Translations under genes and position numbers: made by a program
Assembly (NCBI RefSeq): GCF_001070855.1
Contig: NZ_JVLH01000009.1
Coordinates: 186,001 to 250,000, forward strand
Origin: Trueperella pyogenes
Lineage (GTDB): Bacteria > Actinomycetota > Actinomycetes > Actinomycetales > Actinomycetaceae
Direction of reading: 5' to 3'
Length of the DNA stretch: 64,000 nt
Notes under the pieces: model-generated
The model's input: only the letters and a program-made list of their open reading frames with translations
What the model was told of the DNA's origin: nothing
The model's database searches: none
Shown: piece by piece, positions 7,660-14,940 of the stretch
How the letters are laid out: every line of letters starts with the position of its first letter
How positions within the stretch are numbered: the stretch's first letter is position 1

Positions 7660-8418
7660 GTGACCAGTATTTCTCCTCCGGTATACGAGCAGATCGCTCA
7701 GGCGATCCGGCGTCAGATTCTGGATGGCGATCTTCCACCCGGTTCCAGACTTCCGTCCGAAAGTATTCTCTGCGAGCGCTTCTCCGTCACGCGCGGCACC
7801 GTACGCCGCGCTTTGCAGGTCCTCACCCACGAAGGTCACTTACGCTCATATCAAGGCAAGGGGACTTTTGTTACTGCGCAGGATGACAAGAGAATTCTGT
7901 GGGGTTTCGGTTCACTGACAGACCGCCTTCAGGGAAGCAGTGACCAGGCACGTGCTCGTGTCATTGAGCACGGCGTAGTCACCCGGCAAAATCGCCCATT
8001 CCTACGACTCAAGCGACTTCGCTTGATCGAAAGCAACACGGGGATATTCCCCGTTAGCCTTGATCTGTCGTTCATTCCAATCGATCTGCTGCCTGGTATC
8101 CAAGATGTCGATTTCACAGATCTGTCCATCTATCACGTTCTACGTGACATCTATAAGAGCTCTCCAAAGTTCTCTGTTGTCTCACTGCGTGCCCAAAGCA
8201 TCGACCAAGAAACCCGCACGATCCTTGGCGAACCAGCGGGTACCCGTTGTCTTCTTCACCTCACGGGCTCTACCTACGACCACAACGGGGCATGCATTGA
8301 GGAAAGCGAAGTCACCTACTCAACTCGGGTGCAAGCAACCTTGACCATCGACCAGGTCAGGGGCCACGCAGAACCGCTTACTCTCAATGAATCAGCATCC
8401 ACCAGAGGTAAGTTCTAG
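7660..8418 (+). CDS. GntR-family (HutC subfamily) transcriptional regulator
   Basis: A 252-residue repressor-type regulator. Residues 1-75 are a GntR winged helix (PVYEQIAQAIRRQILDGDLPPG, PSESILCERFSVTRGTVRRAL, YQGKGTFV). The remainder is a UTRA-type ligand-binding domain. The GTG at 7660 with AAAGGAG six bases upstream is preferred over the ATG at 7624. Its 3' end faces codBA, now separated by the copper island; before that insertion it would have been directly convergent with codA, so a role in cytosine use is conceivable but unproven. Confidence 0.85.
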   Translation: MTSISPPVYEQIAQAIRRQILDGDLPPGSRLPSESILCERFSVTRGTVRRALQVLTHEGHLRSYQGKGTFVTAQDDKRILWGFGSLTDRLQGSSDQARARVIEHGVVTRQNRPFLRLKRLRLIESNTGIFPVSLDLSFIPIDLLPGIQDVDFTDLSIYHVLRDIYKSSPKFSVVSLRAQSIDQETRTILGEPAGTRCLLHLTGSTYDHNGACIEESEVTYSTRVQATLTIDQVRGHAEPLTLNESASTRGKF

Positions 8419-8438
8419 CCTCTCCACTCATACAAAAA

Positions 8439-8464
8439 TCCCGGGGCCACACCTGACCCCGGGA
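8439..8464. terminator. Bidirectional terminator behind the GntR gene
   Basis: Arms 8439-8446 and 8457-8464 form an 8-bp GC-rich stem, with AAAAAT before it and CTTTTA after it. Before the island inserted it would have served both gntR and codA. The right-hand copy at 12 kb keeps only the distal arm. Confidence 0.8.
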
Positions 8465-8507
8465 CTTTTATGTAGACCTCAGAAATTCACCGTGCGCACC
8501 ACGACCT
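8448..8507. repeat. Left 60-bp imperfect direct repeat bounding the copper island
   Basis: Matches 12015-12074 with four mismatches in 60 bases. It contains half of the terminator stem and the last codons of a codA copy (ending Val-Asn-Phe-stop on the minus strand). Directly to its right the similarity to codA stops and a DUF305 fragment begins, so this is the left junction of the inserted copper genes. Confidence 0.85.
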
Positions 8508-8705
8508 AGGCGGGGATACCCTCCTTGGCCAGGAGCATCTCACTCATCTCCACGGCCTGCTGGTGATGGGGGGATCATCATCTGGGCAAACATGATGTCC
8601 GCGTCGTTGTAATCGGCGGAGATCTCCCCGTCCGCCTCAGTCGTCACCATCGTGGTCTCGGTCGTCTCAGCGGTAGTCGTCGCAGTGCTGGTGGCCGAGG
8701 TGGTG
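8506..8705 (-). pseudogene. Truncated and frameshifted DUF305 protein
   Basis: On the minus strand directly behind copB, in the same frame as its stop codon, is a Thr/Ser-rich stretch leading to ADYNDADIMFAQMMIP, the start of a DUF305 (ferritin-like, metal-resistance-associated) domain. At the expected Pro-His-His one extra C in a run of six C shifts the frame; the sense continues as QQAVEMSEMLLAKEGIPA in the next frame and then runs into the codA-tail repeat. It therefore lacks its signal sequence, carries a frameshift and is cut at its C-terminus. DUF305 genes commonly accompany copper ATPases. Confidence 0.75.
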
Positions 8706-8707
8706 GA

Positions 8708-10942
8708 TCAGTGGACGGTGGTGGATGCCGGAGTAGGCGTGGTGTGTTCCTCCTTCGGACTGGTGGGAGCCAGGTGGGCCGGGTCCAGATCAATCCGGCG
8801 CAGCAGCTGAGCGTTAAGCGCCACCACAATCGTCGACAGCGACATCAACACCGCAGCAGCAGCCGGGGGAAGCAGAAAGCCGCTAGAGGCGAGCACGCCG
8901 GCGGCCAGGGGCACGGACAAGATGTTGTAACCGGACGCCCAGATGAGGTTCTGGATCATCTTGCGGTAGCTGGCCTGCGAGAGCTCAATCATCGACAATA
9001 TTGCCCGGGGATCGTCACTGGCCAGGACCACTCCGGCGGATTCCATCGCCACATCCGTGCCGGCCCCGATGGCGATGCCGACCTCGGCGCGGGCCAGGGC
9101 CGGGGCGTCGTTGACACCGTCGCCGACCATGGCCACGCTCAGGCCACGCTCCTGTAACTGGGTGACCTTGGTGTCCTTGTCCTGGGGCAGGACCTCGGCG
9201 AAGACCTCATCAATCCCCAGGTCCTGGCCAACCGCATGGGCCACCTGCTGCGCGTCACCGGTGATCATCGCGACCTTCACCCCGCGGTCCTGCAGGGCTT
9301 TCACAGCGGCGCGGGATTCGGGGCGGATCTTGTCCTCGACGGCCACCGCACCGATAATCTGACCGTCGCGGACAATATGGAGCACACCGGCCCCACGCCC
9401 GGTCCAGGCGCTGGTGGTGTCGGTGAGCTCGGCCGGGGTGGTGAGGTTGAACTCGCGCAGCATGTTCGGCCCGCCCACGAGGATCTCAGCGCCATCGACA
9501 GTGGCCCGGACCCCCCGGCCGGAGGCGGCGCTGAAACCAGTTGCACGGATTTGCCGACGAGAGGCCTCGGGATGGGCGGCCGCGGCCGCCACGATGGCGC
9601 GGGCCACGGGGTGCTCGCTGTCGGCCTCCGCGGCGGCGGCCAGGGCCAGCAGCTCGCCCTCGGTGACGCCGACAGTTGCCGCGACACCGGTGACCGCGTG
9701 CGCGCCCTCGGTCAGGGTGCCGGTTTTATCGAAGAGCACCACGTCGATGGTGCGCATCCGCTCGAGCGCCATCCGGTCCTTGATGAGCACCCCGGATTTC
9801 GCGGCCCGCTCGGTGGAGATCGCAATGACCAGCGGAATCGCCAGGCCCAAGGCGTGCGGGCAGGCGATGACCAGCACCGTGACCGTGCGCACCACGGCAT
9901 CGTTCGGGCTGCCGATGATGGTCCACACCACCGCGGTGATCAGAGCAGAGATCAGCGCGAACCAGAACAACAGCGCCGCCGCCCGATCTGCCAGGGCCTG
10001 AGCCCGGGAGGAGGACTCCTGTGCGTCAGCAACCATGCGTTGGATTCCGGCCAGGGCGGTGTCCCCGCCGGTAGCCTCCACCCGGACGCGGACGGTGTTG
10101 TCGGTGGCCACGGTACCAGCGACCACCTTGTCACCGGTGTCGCGGAAGACGGGACGGGATTCGCCGGTGATCATCCCCTCATCGAATTCGGCGGCTCCCT
10201 CGATGATGGTTCCGTCGGCCGGCACCCGGGCACCGGCCCTCACCAGCACGACGTCGCCGACGACCAGCTCGGAGATGTCCACGGTGCGGGTGGTCCCATC
10301 GATGACTTTCTCGGCCTCATCCGGCAGCAGGGCAGCCAGCGCGTCAAGCGCGGAGGACGCACCCCCGAGAGCGCGCATCTCCAGCCAGTGGCCCAGCAGC
10401 ATGATGGTCACCAGCAGGGCCAGCTCCCACCAGAAGTCCAGGTCAAAACCGCCCAGCCCCAGAGTGGTGACCCAGGAGGCGACAAACGCCACGGTGATGG
10501 CCATGGCAATCAGGAGCATCATCCCGGGTTGGCGGGATTTCACTTCCTTCCATCCGCCCTTGAGGAAAGGCGTTCCGCCGTAGACGAAGATGATCGTGTC
10601 CAGTACCGGGGGAACCCAGGTGGATCCGGGGAATGCCGGGAGGGGGTAGCCGAGCAGGTGGGCGACCATGGGGCTGAAAATAACGACGGGAATGGACAGA
10701 ATCAGTGACCACCAGAAGCGTTCCCGAAACATTGCGGTGCTGTGCCCGGCGTGTTCGCCGTGACCATGAACCTGGTGGTCTTCGTCCAGGACGGAGTGCG
10801 GGTGACCGTGGTGCATTGCCCGGCCGTGGGTGTCGGCGTCTGCGTGGTGTTCGTGGCTGGCATGATCCGGGTGGTGGGTGTGGTCTGTTTCCGGAGCGGT
10901 GTGATCACCATGGTGATCGCCGGAATGGTGGGGAGTGTTCAT
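8708..10942 (-). CDS. copB: CopB-type copper-translocating P1B ATPase
   Basis: A 744-residue heavy-metal P-type ATPase of the P1B-3 (CopB) subgroup. The N-terminus, about residues 5-70, is rich in His and acidic residues and likely binds metal in place of a CxxC domain. Transmembrane helices follow; the metal-binding helix has IACPHALGLAIP (CPH, typical of CopB). MITGESRPV is the actuator motif, DKTGTLTEG the phosphorylation site, SEHPVARAI the nucleotide-domain HP motif, and MVGDGVNDAPALA the hinge. The ATG at 10942 with AAAGG upstream is preferred over the TTG at 10960. It follows copZ by 50 bases. The extra tail after LDLDP-like RIDLDP may be fused remnant sequence. Part of a transferred island. 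Confidence 0.92.
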   Translation of the reverse strand: MNTPHHSGDHHGDHTAPETDHTHHPDHASHEHHADADTHGRAMHHGHPHSVLDEDHQVHGHGEHAGHSTAMFRERFWWSLILSIPVVIFSPMVAHLLGYPLPAFPGSTWVPPVLDTIIFVYGGTPFLKGGWKEVKSRQPGMMLLIAMAITVAFVASWVTTLGLGGFDLDFWWELALLVTIMLLGHWLEMRALGGASSALDALAALLPDEAEKVIDGTTRTVDISELVVGDVVLVRAGARVPADGTIIEGAAEFDEGMITGESRPVFRDTGDKVVAGTVATDNTVRVRVEATGGDTALAGIQRMVADAQESSSRAQALADRAAALLFWFALISALITAVVWTIIGSPNDAVVRTVTVLVIACPHALGLAIPLVIAISTERAAKSGVLIKDRMALERMRTIDVVLFDKTGTLTEGAHAVTGVAATVGVTEGELLALAAAAEADSEHPVARAIVAAAAAHPEASRRQIRATGFSAASGRGVRATVDGAEILVGGPNMLREFNLTTPAELTDTTSAWTGRGAGVLHIVRDGQIIGAVAVEDKIRPESRAAVKALQDRGVKVAMITGDAQQVAHAVGQDLGIDEVFAEVLPQDKDTKVTQLQERGLSVAMVGDGVNDAPALARAEVGIAIGAGTDVAMESAGVVLASDDPRAILSMIELSQASYRKMIQNLIWASGYNILSVPLAAGVLASSGFLLPPAAAAVLMSLSTIVVALNAQLLRRIDLDPAHLAPTSPKEEHTTPTPASTTVH

Positions 10943-10992
10943 GACGTTCCTTTCGCTCAACCCGGTCGGGGTCGAGATGATGGGTAAATCGA

Positions 10993-11319
10993 TCAGGATA
11001 AGACGGTGTAGCCGGTCGCCTCGATAGCCCGGCGAACCATCTCCGGAGGTACGACACCGGTGACCGTGACGGTGGAAACACCACCAGCAGCGAGATCAAC
11101 CTGGACGTCGTCGACCTGGGGGAGGGCCTGAAGGGCCTGGGTCACGCTTTTCGCGCAGTGCCCGCAGGTCAGGCCGGTGACCTGGTAGCTAGAGGAGGAC
11201 CCTCCTGCTGACGAGTCGCTGGCGGCAGGGATGGAGGCGGTGTCGGCATGTGAGGCAGGTCCGCAACAGCTGCAACCGTGGGAGGCCATCGGCAAGAGGC
11301 GGGGCGGGGAGGTGATCAT
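10993..11319 (-). CDS. copZ: CopZ-like copper chaperone with heavy-metal-associated domain
   Basis: A 108-residue protein. Residues 40-108 form an HMA domain with the metal-binding motif LTCGHCAKSV and the usual beta-alpha-beta-beta-alpha-beta length. Before it is an extension with a Cys-rich stretch (HGCSCCGPASH) that may add a binding site. The start at 11319 has AGGAG upstream; the frame runs on into kinase-remnant sequence and should not be extended. It is the first gene of the copper operon behind the palindromic operator at 11366-11390 and would pass Cu(I) to CopB. Confidence 0.88.
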   Translation of the reverse strand: MITSPPRLLPMASHGCSCCGPASHADTASIPAASDSSAGGSSSSYQVTGLTCGHCAKSVTQALQALPQVDDVQVDLAAGGVSTVTVTGVVPPEMVRRAIEATGYTVLS

Positions 11320-11365
11320 GGGAAAGCTCCTACGGGTCGGTGGGATGCGGCGATGTTGCTCTCCA

Positions 11366-11390
11366 GCATATACCCCCCGGGGGTATATGC
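11366..11390. promoter_or_regulatory. Perfect 25-bp palindrome, CsoR-type copper operator
   Basis: Two 12-base arms around one central base form a perfect palindrome whose core is tataccccc/gggggtata, the form known for CsoR operators of actinobacteria and firmicutes. It lies 47 bases upstream of the copZ start. No csoR gene is in the window, so the regulator must be encoded elsewhere or have been lost with the rest of the donor element. Confidence 0.75.
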
Positions 11391-11460
11391 TCAAGGGGTG
11401 GAGGGCACGGCCCTCACGCGGGGCAGGGCGTGGTCGCCGAGCAGCCTCCTCACTGTCGGG

Positions 11461-11662
11461 AGGGGACAGCGGGAGGCGGAGGGCAAACACCGCTCCGCGA
11501 CCGGGTCCGGGGGAGGTGGCGGTGAGAGTGCCGCCGTGGGCCTCGATCAATGCCTTGGAGATGGTCAGACCGATACCGGCCCCGCCGTTGTCCCGACTGC
11601 GGGCGGCACTCCCGGTAGAAGCGTTCGAAGATGTGTCCGAGCTGGCCAGGTGGGATGCCCTC
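11461..11662 (-). pseudogene. C-terminal remnant of a sensor histidine kinase (CopS-like)
   Basis: Only the ATP-binding end is left. One frame reads EGIPPGQLGHIFERFYR (F-box) and, after a frameshift near 11608, another reads GGAGIGLTISKALIEAHGGTL and AVFALRLPL (G2 box and end). The N-terminal sensor, dimerisation and most of the ATPase domain are missing, cut at 11662 where IS3-family sequence begins. In related islands a CopRS pair precedes the copper genes, which fits the position. Non-functional. Confidence 0.8.
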
Positions 11663-12016
11663 GCCGATAAGACGGTCTTGAAAATGATGCGTGAGATGGG
11701 GCTGCGCTGCGGCATACTCCGCAAGAGGGCCTACCACAGGTATAACTCCTACAAGGGCACGGTGGGGCAAAGCTTCAAGAACATCATCGGTCGCAACTTC
11801 AAGGCCGATGGCCCCTGGCAGAAATTGGGTACCGATGTCACCGAGTTCAAGCTCTCCTTCGGTAAGGCCTACCTCGCCACCTACATCACACACTGGAACA
11901 CAACAAGAGCCACGTAAAGCTCAAGGGCCTGACCCGGCAGAATACCGGGATCAGGCCCTACGGGAAGCCGCATAACGGCTACCATTAAACGCGTCCAAGT
12001 TTCGGGGCGCAGTTCA
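11663..12016 (+). mobile_element. Relic of an IS3-family insertion sequence
   Basis: Plus-strand remains of an OrfB-type transposase: DKTVLKMMREMGLRCG, then YNSYKGTVGQ, WQKLGTDVTEFKLSFGKAYL. The sequence then jumps straight to the C-terminal YITHWNTTRA and, through two single-base frameshifts, to KLKGL and AEYRDQALREAA with stop at 11973-11975. The DDE catalytic core between FGKAYL and YITHWN (about 100 residues in relatives) and the whole N-terminus are absent, so it is inactive. The end (tttcggggcgcagttca) looks like the terminal inverted repeat and stops exactly where the right direct repeat begins. Confidence 0.8.
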
Positions 12017-12074
12017 CACCTGACCCCGGGACTTTTATGCAGACCTCAGAAATTCACCTTACGCACCACGGCCT
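12015..12074. repeat. Right 60-bp imperfect direct repeat (end of codA)
   Basis: Counterpart of 8448-8507 with four mismatches. It holds the true 3' end of codA and the distal half of its former terminator. Its left edge coincides with the end of the IS3-family relic. codA has thereby lost an intact terminator. Confidence 0.85.
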
Positions 12075-13350
12075 CGGACTCGGTCAAAACCCGACCAGCG
12101 CGGAAGTTCGCAAGCACGGGGGCACCGAAGCTCAGTGCGTGGAACCAATCCTCGGCGTCCAGCACAATGAAGTTCGCCGTGTTTCCAACCTCGATGCCGT
12201 AATCGGAGAGATTAAGCGTGCGCGCTGCATTGTGAGTGATGAAGTTGTAGGACCCGGTGATCTCACTGCGCGCCATCATCTGGGTGACGTACAGACCGTT
12301 GAGTACGACATCTCGCAAGTTTCCGGTGCCCATGGGATTCCACGGATCCTCAATATCATCCTGACCGAAGGAGACGTTGATTCCTGCCTCGGTTAGTTCC
12401 TTCACTCGGGTGACGCCTCGGCGCTTCGGGTAGGTATCGACGCGCCCCTGCAGGTGCGTATTGACCAGCGGATTCGACACGAAGTTGATGCCGCTCATCT
12501 TGAGCAGGCGCACCAGACGCAGGAAGTAGGCGTTGTTATACGAGTGCATCGCGGTCGTGTGCGAGGCGGTGACTCGCGGGCCAATCCCAGCCTCGAGCGC
12601 GCGCGTGGCCAGGGTTTCCAGCCCGCGCGAGGCCTCGTCGTCGATTTCGTCGCAGTGCACGTCCATGAGCAGTCCGTATTCCTGGGCGAGCTCGACTGCA
12701 AAGTTCAGTGAAGACACGGAGTACTCGCGGGTGAACTCAAAGTGCGGGATAGCACCGATTGCATCCACGCCCATTTCGGCCGCGCGACGCATGAGGTCGC
12801 GACCGTTGGGGAAGGACTCGATGCCTTCCTGCGGGAAGGCGACCAACTGCAGGGTCATGGAGTCCTTGAGTTCCTCACGCAGGTCAATGAGGGCACGCAA
12901 GGCTGTCAGGTCCGGGTCAGTAACGTCGACGTGCGAGCGCACGTATTGAATACCAAACTGCGCCTGCTGGCGAAGTGCCCGGCCGGCGCGATCCTTGACG
13001 TCCTCGTAGGTCAGGGTCTGCTTGCGCTCACTCCACACCTCAATGCCCTCAAAGAGGGTGCCGCTTTCGTTGTAGCGCGGTTGCCCCGAGGTGAGCGCAG
13101 TGTCCAGGTGCACGTGCGACTCGATATAGGGAGGCAGAACCAGCTTGCCCGTGTAGTCGCGAACCTCTTCTCCTTCACGAGGCGCCAGACCCGCGCCGAT
13201 TTCGGCGAACTTTCCGTCCGTAATGCGGATGTCGACTCCGGCGGGGCCATCTTCAATGCGGACGCCCTTGATGAGAAGATTGGCGCCCTTTTCTCCCATT
13301 GCCGAGGCCTGGTTGTGAGGCGTGTTGTTTCCCTGAGTTTGCGCGCTCAT
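12046..13350 (-). CDS. codA: Cytosine deaminase
   Basis: Amidohydrolase that converts cytosine to uracil and ammonia. Metal-binding HVHLD is near residue 80, followed by HVDVTDP, VHCDEID (catalytic Glu region), ASHTTAM and the SFGQDDIEDPW motif with the metal-binding Asp, which identifies the CodA type. The length of 434 residues is normal. The ATG at 13350 overlaps the codB stop as ATGA and has GAAGGGA upstream, so it is translationally coupled to the permease. Its last seven codons are duplicated at the left end of the copper island. Confidence 0.93.
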   Translation of the reverse strand: MSAQTQGNNTPHNQASAMGEKGANLLIKGVRIEDGPAGVDIRITDGKFAEIGAGLAPREGEEVRDYTGKLVLPPYIESHVHLDTALTSGQPRYNESGTLFEGIEVWSERKQTLTYEDVKDRAGRALRQQAQFGIQYVRSHVDVTDPDLTALRALIDLREELKDSMTLQLVAFPQEGIESFPNGRDLMRRAAEMGVDAIGAIPHFEFTREYSVSSLNFAVELAQEYGLLMDVHCDEIDDEASRGLETLATRALEAGIGPRVTASHTTAMHSYNNAYFLRLVRLLKMSGINFVSNPLVNTHLQGRVDTYPKRRGVTRVKELTEAGINVSFGQDDIEDPWNPMGTGNLRDVVLNGLYVTQMMARSEITGSYNFITHNAARTLNLSDYGIEVGNTANFIVLDAEDWFHALSFGAPVLANFRAGRVLTESEAVVRKVNF

Positions 13351-14606
13351 CGACGGATTCCCTTCTCGATTGCGCTTCCGACGAAGTAGACAAGGATCGC
13401 GACGACCATGGCGTTGATCGAGACGATTCCGAAGCCGGGGGTCAGCCAGCCGGTCAGTGCACCTGCGATCAGTGCGACGATCGGTGCCCATTTGACCTCG
13501 GGGTCATCTGATCCCAGATCCATGTAGCTGCGGCGACGTGCGAAGTAATCGGCAACCAGAACTGCACCGATGGGGGGCAGGGTGGCATTGAGCAAGCTGA
13601 GCCAGCCGACAAAGTTGTCGTAGAGCCACAGGGCTCCAAGGGTTCCGATGATGCCTGCGACCAAAACCAGAGGCTTCTTGTTGATTCCGGTGATGTTCGC
13701 GTAGCCCAGGCCGGTGGTGTACAGGGCGTTGTTGTTTGTTGTCCAGATGTTTGCGCCCAAGACGATCAGCGCAGGAATCAGCAGGCCCTGAGCGATCATT
13801 ACGTAGAAGATGTCGTCCTTACCGGTGAAGGCTCCACCAACCGCTCCGAAGGTGAACATCAGGGTGTTACCGATGAAGAATGCGATCACAGTGGTGATTA
13901 CTGCCGAGGTTGCGGACTTTGCGAAGCGAGTGAAGTTGGGGGTTGCGCTACCGCCGGAGACGAAGCTTCCGATCACGAGGCCGATGGCTGCAACGGTGGT
14001 CATGCCTTGGTTTTGGCCGAAGACTGCGGCAATACCGCCGCCTGCGTTCACCGCACTGATCATGGAGTAGCTTCCGAGGATTGCGATCAGAGGTACTGAG
14101 ACGAAGGAGACGATCTCAATGGCCTTGATTCCGAAGTAGGCCGAGGCGGTCATCAGGCCGCCCGCGATGATGACGACGGGCCACGCGTTGATGTGCAGGG
14201 TCTCAGCGGTGGGGATTGCGAACATCGCGACGCCCACGCCAAACCACCCCATCTGAGTGAAGGAGATCAGCGCTGAGGGCAGGAAGGAACCGATGCGGCC
14301 GAAGGTGCGGCGGGACATGAGGTCGAAGCTCAGACCGGTCTTTGCACCGATGTAGCCCAGCGCACCCGTGTACACCGCAAGGATTGCGCCACCGACGATG
14401 ACTGCCCACACGTATTGGGTGTAGTTCAGGCCGTTTCCGAGCTTGGCACCGACGCTCATCGAGGCCGAGAAGAAAGTGAAGCCGAGCATAACAAAACCGA
14501 CGGCCCAAAATGACCGTCGGTTCTTTGATGGAACTGCTTCAAATGAGAAGTCATCATCGTGTCGAATGACTTCTTCTTTGTGTCGTTCAGGTGCGATTGT
14601 GCTCAT
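13347..14606 (-). CDS. codB: Cytosine permease, NCS1 family
   Basis: A 419-residue nucleobase:cation symporter with about 12 hydrophobic helices. Family features are SMSVGAKLGNGLNY near the first helix, the GYIGAKTGLSFDLMSRRTFG segment, FVSGGSATPNFTRFAKS, and ANIWTTNNNALYTTGLG. It imports cytosine for CodA, whose gene overlaps it by four bases. The start at 14606 has GGAAGGA upstream. A promoter must lie in the 330 bases upstream but I cannot single out one. Confidence 0.92.
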   Translation of the reverse strand: MSTIAPERHKEEVIRHDDDFSFEAVPSKNRRSFWAVGFVMLGFTFFSASMSVGAKLGNGLNYTQYVWAVIVGGAILAVYTGALGYIGAKTGLSFDLMSRRTFGRIGSFLPSALISFTQMGWFGVGVAMFAIPTAETLHINAWPVVIIAGGLMTASAYFGIKAIEIVSFVSVPLIAILGSYSMISAVNAGGGIAAVFGQNQGMTTVAAIGLVIGSFVSGGSATPNFTRFAKSATSAVITTVIAFFIGNTLMFTFGAVGGAFTGKDDIFYVMIAQGLLIPALIVLGANIWTTNNNALYTTGLGYANITGINKKPLVLVAGIIGTLGALWLYDNFVGWLSLLNATLPPIGAVLVADYFARRRSYMDLGSDDPEVKWAPIVALIAGALTGWLTPGFGIVSINAMVVAILVYFVGSAIEKGIRR

Positions 14607-14940
14607 CGGTTATCCTTCCAGGTTCTGAGGTTTCGTAGCGCGTCGTTCGTTATCTGTCTTGTTTGGTCCGTCACCTCTGTCACCTAGGCACACCCGGTTT
14701 TCATGCATTTGCAGACTGGGTAATGGCGTGATGAACAGGATTGGATCTAGGCCAAATTGTCAATAGGTTACCGCGCACAGCGCATCCCACGCAAAGTCCA
14801 GCACTGTGACTCTGCACGCATTGGTTCCAAACCCTAAGATAACCTTCGGTTAACCTAAAAACTACCTGATAATAGGGCTGTGGCCCCATCTCTCCCTCCT
14901 AGAAGATGGGGCCACAACCTGATCGTGAAACTATGAGCGA
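14607..14940. other. Intergenic region between codB and the secreted GH66 gene
   Basis: 334 bases without a gene. It holds the promoter region of codB on the right of the codB start, a small dyad-like element near 14837-14856 (two copies of ggttaacc-type sequence), and the hairpin at 14879-14916 behind the GH66 gene. Nothing else is recognisable. Confidence 0.6.
14879..14916 (-). terminator. Hairpin behind the secreted GH66 gene
   Basis: Arms 14879-14891 and 14904-14916 form a perfect 13-bp stem with a 12-base loop, 25 bases after the GH66 stop codon. On the minus strand there is no immediate U-tract; a TTTTT run follows about 15 bases later, so termination may be imperfect or the hairpin may protect the 3' end. 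Confidence 0.65.

Noticed and set aside
9236-10708. 490-codon plus-strand open frame across copB
   Set aside because: Antisense shadow of the CopB ATPase in GC-rich DNA; Gly/Asp/His-rich nonsense composition.
10993-11724. 243-residue kinase-CopZ fusion protein
   Set aside because: The frame is open by chance through the kinase remnant and the operator; CopZ has its own Shine-Dalgarno at 11319.
11231-11917. 229-codon protein fused to the IS3 transposase remnant
   Set aside because: The first 140 codons are antisense to copZ and the kinase remnant; only the part after 11663 is transposase-like.
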